From contig JAKFYO010000287.1 in NCBI GenBank assembly GCA_021730825.1, positions 1-9,742 on the forward strand: DNA of 9,742 nucleotides, read 5' to 3'. The notes beneath the pieces were generated by a model, which saw only the letters and a program-made list of their open reading frames with translations, did not search any database and had not been told where the DNA came from. Below are positions 5,920-9,742 of this stretch, in pieces; positions within the stretch are counted from its first letter, which is position 1; every line of letters starts with the position of its first letter. Both the position numbers and the translations under genes were made by a program. The DNA is from Hyphomicrobiales bacterium (lineage in GTDB: Bacteria; Pseudomonadota; Alphaproteobacteria; Rhizobiales; Xanthobacteraceae).

Positions 5920-6894
5920 TTAGTTTTCCGGTTTGAAGCCCGAGGCTTCAATCGCGGGCTTCCACAGATCGGCATGTTCTTTCTGCAACTTGCCGAGTTC
6001 TTCAGGCGTGGAGCCACGAGCGTAAAGCCCGAGCTTCAGCAATTTTTCTTTCATCGCTTCGGTTTTCACCGCATCGGAGAGGATCTTGCTGTAACGGTTC
6101 ACGACTTCGTCGGGCGTTTTCGCGGGAGCGAATACGCCATACCAGGCAGTACCCACAATCTTGTAACCACGCTCCTGAAAGGTCGGAACTTCTGGTACGA
6201 GCGGCGAGCGCTTGCTGTCCGAGGTTGCGAGGATGCGGATTTTTCCTTCCTTGTGATTTTGCAGGAGGTCCGTAGTCGTTGTGACGACGATGGGAATTTG
6301 TCCCGAGATCAGATCTACCAAGGCGAGCGCAGAGCCGCGATAACCGATGTGTACCATGTCAACGCCGACTGCCTTCGAGAACAACACGCCGAAGAAGTGC
6401 GGGAGAGCGCCGGCGCCTGGCGTGCCGTAGCTAGCCTTGGTCGGGTTGGCCTTCATCCAAGCGATGAGCTCCTCGAGCGTCTTCGCGGGAACAGCAGGGC
6501 CGACTGCAATGGCAAACTCGAAATCCGAAATCAGCGCGACCGGTTTGAGGTCCTTAATCGGGTCGTAGCGGAGGTTCTTGTAAATATTCTGATGCAGCAC
6601 GACCGGCGCAATCGGCGTCAGCAGAAGAGTGTCGCCGTTCGGCGCAGAGTTCACGACTTCAAGCGTACCTGCCTGGCCGCCGGCCCCGGTTTTGTTCTCA
6701 ACAACGACGTTTCGGTTTAACGCGGTGCGCAGTTCCTCTGCGAGAAGGCGCGCGAGCGCATCGCCACCACCACCTGCGGCGAAGGGAAATACGATCTTGA
6801 TCGGCTGCTGTAGCAACTGAGCATGTGAGGCCGCCGGCGCGAGCAGAACTGCTGCGAGTGTAATGGCGGATACCCAAGCGAAAATGCGTTTCAT
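5920..6894 (-). CDS. tctC: TctC/Bug family periplasmic solute-binding protein
   Basis: Secreted binding protein of 324 aa, the standard Bug length. A Sec signal peptide covers residues 1-25 (MKRIF, a hydrophobic core, then AASHA with cleavage before Gln26). The mature protein starts with the Bug pattern PIKIVFPFAAGGGGDALARLLAE (about residues 31-53), then VVENKTGAGGQAG (about 63-75), NGDTLLL, and the loops that bind the ligand carboxylate through main-chain contacts and water. The start at 6894 is preferred over an upstream ATG at 6954: it gives a clean signal peptide and has GGGAGG 6 nt upstream. It is the first gene of tctCBA. Bug proteins bind carboxylates, amino acids, nicotinate and aromatic acids. 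Here the neighbouring sulfatase hints at an organic sulfate or phosphonate, but the pocket cannot be read reliably. Confidence 0.93.
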   Translation of the reverse strand: MKRIFAWVSAITLAAVLLAPAASHAQLLQQPIKIVFPFAAGGGGDALARLLAEELRTALNRNVVVENKTGAGGQAGTLEVVNSAPNGDTLLLTPIAPVVLHQNIYKNLRYDPIKDLKPVALISDFEFAIAVGPAVPAKTLEELIAWMKANPTKASYGTPGAGALPHFFGVLFSKAVGVDMVHIGYRGSALALVDLISGQIPIVVTTTTDLLQNHKEGKIRILATSDSKRSPLVPEVPTFQERGYKIVGTAWYGVFAPAKTPDEVVNRYSKILSDAVKTEAMKEKLLKLGLYARGSTPEELGKLQKEHADLWKPAIEASGFKPEN

Positions 6895-6949
6895 CGTTTC
6901 CTCCCGTCTGTTTGCCGCGCTCTTTGGCGCCTTGGCGTCATGAGGGCAC

Positions 6950-6977
6950 AGCATACACGCGCTCGAGAACCGAATAA
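6950..6977 (-). promoter_or_regulatory. Weak candidate promoter for tctCBA
   Basis: On the minus strand TTATTC (6972-6977) and TATGCT (6950-6955) are separated by 16 nt and lie just downstream of the palindrome at 6983-7001, 56 bp before the tctC ATG. The match to a sigma-70 promoter is poor, which would suit a gene that needs an activator. Confidence 0.3.
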
Positions 6978-6982
6978 TTCTT

Positions 6983-7001
6983 CGTTCCGGCTGCCGGAAC
7001 G
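6983..7001. promoter_or_regulatory. Operator-like palindrome in the iclR/tctC divergent promoter
   Basis: CGTTCCGG-CTG-CCGGAACG is a perfect palindrome with 8-bp arms. It lies 54 bp before the iclR start and 88 bp before the tctC start, the usual place for an IclR-type operator serving both directions. A related palindrome occurs upstream of the sulfatase at 9574-9590. Binding by the adjacent IclR protein is inferred. Confidence 0.7.
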
Positions 7002-7030
7002 TTGATTAACGCCTGTGGCTTCTCCACAAT
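7002..7030 (+). promoter_or_regulatory. Candidate promoter for the iclR gene
   Basis: TTGATT (7002-7007), a 17-nt spacer and CACAAT (7025-7030) form a moderate sigma-70-like promoter. Its -35 box directly abuts the palindrome, so a bound regulator would affect it, consistent with autoregulation. Confidence 0.35.
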
Positions 7031-7055
7031 CGGCTTGGTTTAGGCGCGTTTTGAA

Positions 7056-7865
7056 ATGGCAAGCGACACGCTCAGAGGCTTGGAAAGAGGGTTGCAGGTG
7101 CTGGACGCCTTGAACCTTTCCAGTGGCATGACGTTGCGCGAGTTGCACTGCAACACGAATTTGCCCAAACCAACGCTACTCCGAATTCTCGCAACCCTCG
7201 AAGCGCACGGCTATGTCAGACGCCGCATCGCCGATGGGGTTTGGCGCAGGAGTGCGCGGCTTTCGGAGACAGGATCGCTGCAGGGTCTGTTGCTCGATGT
7301 CGGCAGCAGCATACTCGATGATCTCTGCCAAAGGCTACGATGGCCTTCCGATCTGGCGGTCTATGACGAGGGCTCGATGATGATCATCGAGACCACGCGA
7401 AAGAAATCGCCATACTTCATCAACTGGACAGGCGTGGGATATCGCATCCCGATGCTGCAGACCGGCCTCGGCCGCGCCTGGCTTTCGTTTTGCAGTAACG
7501 AGGAACGGGAGACGATCCTTTCCGATCTTCGGGGTTCGTCGAGTCCGTTTGATCGCGCGGCTAATAATTCGCAATTAGTCGATCAATTAATTTCAGAGAC
7601 ACGGGCGCAGGGTTACGGCACGCGCGTGCAAGGATTTACGCTGCGCAAGATAGGCGAGGAGAAGACCGACGGCTTCGCGGTGCCGGTGATCGCGCGCGAT
7701 CGTATTGTCGGCTGCATGAACGTGACCTGGCTTACGTCGGCCCTAGACCAGCGTACTGCCATCTCTCGTTATCTCGAAGAGGTGCAGGCGGCGGCCGGCA
7801 GAATCGGCAACGAGATCGATACTAAGCTTTCGCTCGACGCGGCGCGTCCCAGTGCTTTGCAGTAG
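7056..7865 (+). CDS. IclR family transcriptional regulator
   Basis: Regulator of 269 aa, the normal IclR length. The winged helix-turn-helix covers about residues 5-60, with LRELHCNTNLPKPTLLRILATLEAHGYV as helices 2-4. The effector-binding domain covers about 80-255 and includes GLGRAWLSFC and the region around TRVQGFTLRKIGEEKTDGFAVPV. The pattern RGLERGLQVLDALN with LPKPTLLRIL is nearest to the MhpR-like branch that regulates catabolism of organic acids. It is divergent from tctCBA and convergent with the sulfatase gene; its TAG stop ends at the base just before the sulfatase stop begins. Matching palindromes in front of tctC and the sulfatase suggest it controls both. Whether it activates or represses is not shown. 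The ribosome-binding site before ATG 7056 is poor, pointing to low expression. Confidence 0.92.
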   Translation: MASDTLRGLERGLQVLDALNLSSGMTLRELHCNTNLPKPTLLRILATLEAHGYVRRRIADGVWRRSARLSETGSLQGLLLDVGSSILDDLCQRLRWPSDLAVYDEGSMMIIETTRKKSPYFINWTGVGYRIPMLQTGLGRAWLSFCSNEERETILSDLRGSSSPFDRAANNSQLVDQLISETRAQGYGTRVQGFTLRKIGEEKTDGFAVPVIARDRIVGCMNVTWLTSALDQRTAISRYLEEVQAAAGRIGNEIDTKLSLDAARPSALQ

Positions 7866-9515
7866 TTACCTCTCTCCGCCGAGATAAGCACTCCAGAGTT
7901 CTTCTGGAATTTCGTTCTCATCCCAGACGCCAATAAGAATGCCCTTACGCATGGACTTTCCGCGCGCGGCCATGATCTGTTGTTCGGACCGGGTAGTGCG
8001 CTGGGAATAACGCAATCCCCATGCGTTCAGAACGTTTTGCATCCGGTCGCAAACAGCGGCGTATTGCGGATCAACGCCAAGATCGTTGAACTCTTGCGGA
8101 TCGTTGACGAGATCAAAAAGCATGGGCCGGAAACCCGGAGCGGCGATGTATTTCCATTCCTTGCTCGCAACCATGAACAGGCGCGCATCGCGAGGCGCGA
8201 GATTGAGCTTTGTTGCGACCGGCAGCACCGAAAAGTCGTACTCGCTGATCGCGTGGCTGCGCCAGGTTTCCGGTATTTCCCCGCCGAGGAAGGGCCCGAG
8301 TGACCGGCCTTCCATGCGGTGGGATTGTCCGGATACGTCGCCACCCACGGCATCGAGAAAAGTCGGGACGAGATCTATGGACTCGACCAGTTCGTCGCAA
8401 ACGCGTGCTGGTTGTTGCGAAGTTCTGGGGTCATAAACAATGAGCGGAATTTTTACCGACGGTTCGTGGAAGAGATCTTTTTCACCCATCCAGTGATCGC
8501 CGAGATAGTCGCCGTGATCGGAAGTAAACACGATCAGGGTATTTTCCATGAGGCCTTTGCGGCTCATGTAATCGAGCAGCACGCCCATTTGATCGTCGAT
8601 TTGTTTGATCAGGCCCATGTAGACCGGAATAACTTCTTCGCGCACCTCGTCGCGGCCAAAATTACGGCTCACGCGCAAGTCCATGAATTCGCGATAGATC
8701 GGGTGAGGGTTTTCGCGCTCTTGCTCTGAGCGGACCGCAGGCAGCACCGCGTTGCTTCCATACATGTCGTTGTATGGGGCAGGGGCGATATAGGGCCAGT
8801 GCGGTTTGATGAAAGATAAATGCAGGCACCAAGGAGTCGTCGTCTGTTCCATGAAATCGATCGCGCGCTGCGTCATGTATGGCGTTTCGGAATCCTCTTC
8901 TGCAACGCGCGCGGGTTTGCTGGCATGGCGCATCGCCCAGCCGGACGCGATCTGATTTCCATCGCCGACCGCTGAATTCGCCCAGTCATGCCAGGGGTTG
9001 TCGCCCTGATATCCCTTGTCGCGAAGATAGTCGTTGTAGCGCGGCTGTTTTGGATCGTACCGTCCGTCCGGACCAATGCCGTGCAAGCCATCGTCACGTT
9101 CGAACGGATCGAACCCACACTCCGAAACACGAACGCCGATAATGGATTCGGGATCGATACCGAGCCGCTCCATCCCTTCAACATCGGCTTTCATGTGCGT
9201 TTTGCCGACCAGCGCCACCTGCATGCCGAGCGGGCGGAGATAGTCGCCGAGCGTCATCTCGCCTACTTTGAGAGGGAAGCCGTTCCACGACGCACCATGC
9301 GATTGCACGTAGCGGCCCGTGTAGAAGCTCATGCGAGAAGCGCCACAAACGGGAGACTGCACATAAGCGCGCGTAAATCGCGTGCCACGCTCCGCAAGAC
9401 GGTCGATATTTGGTGTTTGAAGATATGGGTGGCCGTAGCAGGACAAGTAATCCCACCGCAGCTGATCGCACATTATGAAGAGTATGTTCTCGACCTTACG
9501 CACTCGCTGCCCCAT
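7866..9515 (-). CDS. Cytoplasmic FGly-type sulfatase / phosphonate monoester hydrolase
   Basis: Alkaline-phosphatase-superfamily hydrolase of 549 aa. The metal pair Asp17-Gln18 opens the protein. The nucleophile motif is Cys57-Gly-Ala-Ser-Arg61, in which Cys57 would be converted to formylglycine (consensus C-x-[P/A]-x-R). Further active-site marks are Asn78, GKTH (Lys105, His107), KPHWPY (Lys237, His239), the second metal pair Asp333-His334 in TSDHGD, and Lys346 in GEKDLFHE. D-Q and D-H pairs are typical of the choline-sulfatase/PMH/arylsulfatase branch. The K-T-H motif is more like true sulfatases than the Rhizobium PMH. There is no signal peptide, so it acts in the cytoplasm and its ester must be imported, probably by TctABC. 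A formylglycine-generating enzyme must come from elsewhere in the genome. The start at 9515 has only a weak ribosome-binding site. The exact substrate is unknown. Confidence 0.9.
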   Translation of the reverse strand: MGQRVRKVENILFIMCDQLRWDYLSCYGHPYLQTPNIDRLAERGTRFTRAYVQSPVCGASRMSFYTGRYVQSHGASWNGFPLKVGEMTLGDYLRPLGMQVALVGKTHMKADVEGMERLGIDPESIIGVRVSECGFDPFERDDGLHGIGPDGRYDPKQPRYNDYLRDKGYQGDNPWHDWANSAVGDGNQIASGWAMRHASKPARVAEEDSETPYMTQRAIDFMEQTTTPWCLHLSFIKPHWPYIAPAPYNDMYGSNAVLPAVRSEQERENPHPIYREFMDLRVSRNFGRDEVREEVIPVYMGLIKQIDDQMGVLLDYMSRKGLMENTLIVFTSDHGDYLGDHWMGEKDLFHEPSVKIPLIVYDPRTSQQPARVCDELVESIDLVPTFLDAVGGDVSGQSHRMEGRSLGPFLGGEIPETWRSHAISEYDFSVLPVATKLNLAPRDARLFMVASKEWKYIAAPGFRPMLFDLVNDPQEFNDLGVDPQYAAVCDRMQNVLNAWGLRYSQRTTRSEQQIMAARGKSMRKGILIGVWDENEIPEELWSAYLGGER

Positions 9516-9573
9516 GCTCGTTTAAGGATGAAGCTGCGACAGGCCGATATCGGCGTCAATTTGCGGGTCTGAC

Positions 9574-9590
9574 CGTTCCGGTGGCCGGAA
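9574..9590. promoter_or_regulatory. Operator-like palindrome upstream of the sulfatase
   Basis: CGTTCCGG-TGG-CCGGAA matches the palindrome at 6983-7001 in its whole left half and in six bases of its right half, with the same 3-nt spacer. It lies 58 bp upstream of the sulfatase ATG, a distance close to that in front of iclR. A TTGACG that could be a -35 box is at 9554-9559 on the minus strand, next to a CCGATATCGG palindrome (9544-9553), but no good -10 is seen. Confidence 0.6.
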
Positions 9591-9625
9591 GAGCGCAACT
9601 GCCAAGTTTGACTGCGTGCAGAGTT

Positions 9626-9742
9626 ATTCCGACAAACTGAAATTTCGTCTTATCTAACAGTGCTGCCGGAACGGCAGTTTTGTCGGAATAGCCGTTGAAA
9701 TTGTTGGGTTTTCTAACAACTTCTAAGCTGTTGGTCGCAGGT
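9626..9742 (+). repeat. Right copy of the 117-bp direct repeat, cut by the window end
   Basis: It is identical base for base to 3535-3651, including the nested hairpin (9626-9689) and the first 23 bases of the tRNA fragment (9720-9742, anticodon loop to first T-loop base). The sequence before it (9516-9625) is unlike that before the left copy. The rest of the tRNA end, through CCA, would be expected just beyond the window. Confidence 0.95.

Larger units (their letters stand above)
3629..9742. mobile_element. Putative 6.09-kb integrase-less island between att-like repeats
   Basis: The unit from the tRNA fragment at 3629 to its copy at 9720 (6,091 bp) holds five complete genes and no broken ones: tctA, tctB, tctC, an IclR regulator and a sulfatase. 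Both ends carry the same arm plus tRNA 3' segment in the same orientation, so recombination between them would excise the whole cassette as a circle. No recombinase, relaxase or replication gene is visible inside. It would have to move with the help of a related element, as described for CIMEs (cis-mobilisable elements flanked by att sites). Mobility is inferred from the ends only. The right end is cut by the window. Confidence 0.55.

Noticed and set aside
5974..6720. Long open frame on the + strand opposite tctC (248 aa)
   Set aside because: It shows no family motifs and is fully antisense to a clear Bug protein with signal peptide and ribosome-binding site.
8988..9572. Open frame on the + strand opposite the sulfatase 5' half (194 aa)
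   Set aside because: It is antisense to the sulfatase active-site region, whose motifs are in the correct frame on the minus strand.
1..9742. CRISPR array, insertion sequence, transposase or integrase gene
   Set aside because: No regularly spaced short repeats, no transposase frame and no tyrosine or serine recombinase motif were found on either strand.

Overview
The window looks like accessory DNA from an alphaproteobacterium, probably Hyphomicrobiales (Bradyrhizobium-like). The grounds are a Bug/TctC-type tripartite tricarboxylate transporter, an ECF sigma factor paired with an NrsF (DUF1109) membrane anti-sigma factor, moderately high GC and the codon use. No species can be named from the sequence alone.

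Left part (1-3312, all + strand). A GT2 polyprenyl-phosphate-sugar-synthase-like glycosyltransferase (74-847) overlaps by 4 bp a WbiB-like NAD-dependent sugar-nucleotide epimerase (844-1875) that carries a C-x2-H / C-x2-C putative metal-binding insertion. A 143-bp gap with a candidate ECF promoter (TGTAACG-N16-CGTATA) then leads into an ECF sigma gene (2019-2684) overlapping an nrsF-like anti-sigma gene (2674-3312). The first pair probably makes or attaches a surface sugar. The second pair is a stress-response switch.

Junction (3313-3753). This is non-coding and rich in repeats. It holds a 9-bp-arm inverted repeat, nested hairpins, several ATTCCGACAAACT boxes, and a 45-nt fragment (3629-3673) matching the 3' end of a tRNA, inferred to be tRNA-Arg(UCU), from anticodon loop to CCA with no 5' half. 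This is the form of a tyrosine-recombinase attachment site. A perfect copy of its upstream arm and the first part of the tRNA fragment (3535-3651, 117 bp) recurs at 9626-9742, where the window ends, exactly 6,091 bp away.

Right part (3754-9515), between the two att-like repeats. This is a compact cassette: tctC-tctB-tctA on the minus strand, a divergent IclR-family regulator on the plus strand, and a convergent cytoplasmic FGly-type sulfatase/phosphonate monoester hydrolase on the minus strand. Matching palindromes (CGTTCCGG-N3-CCGGAA) lie in the iclR/tctC divergent promoter and upstream of the sulfatase. This suggests that the regulator controls both uptake and hydrolysis, so the cassette may import and cleave one anionic ester such as a sulfate ester or phosphonate monoester. 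No integrase lies in the window, so the 6.09-kb unit resembles an integrase-less island (CIME-like) that would need a recombinase supplied in trans.
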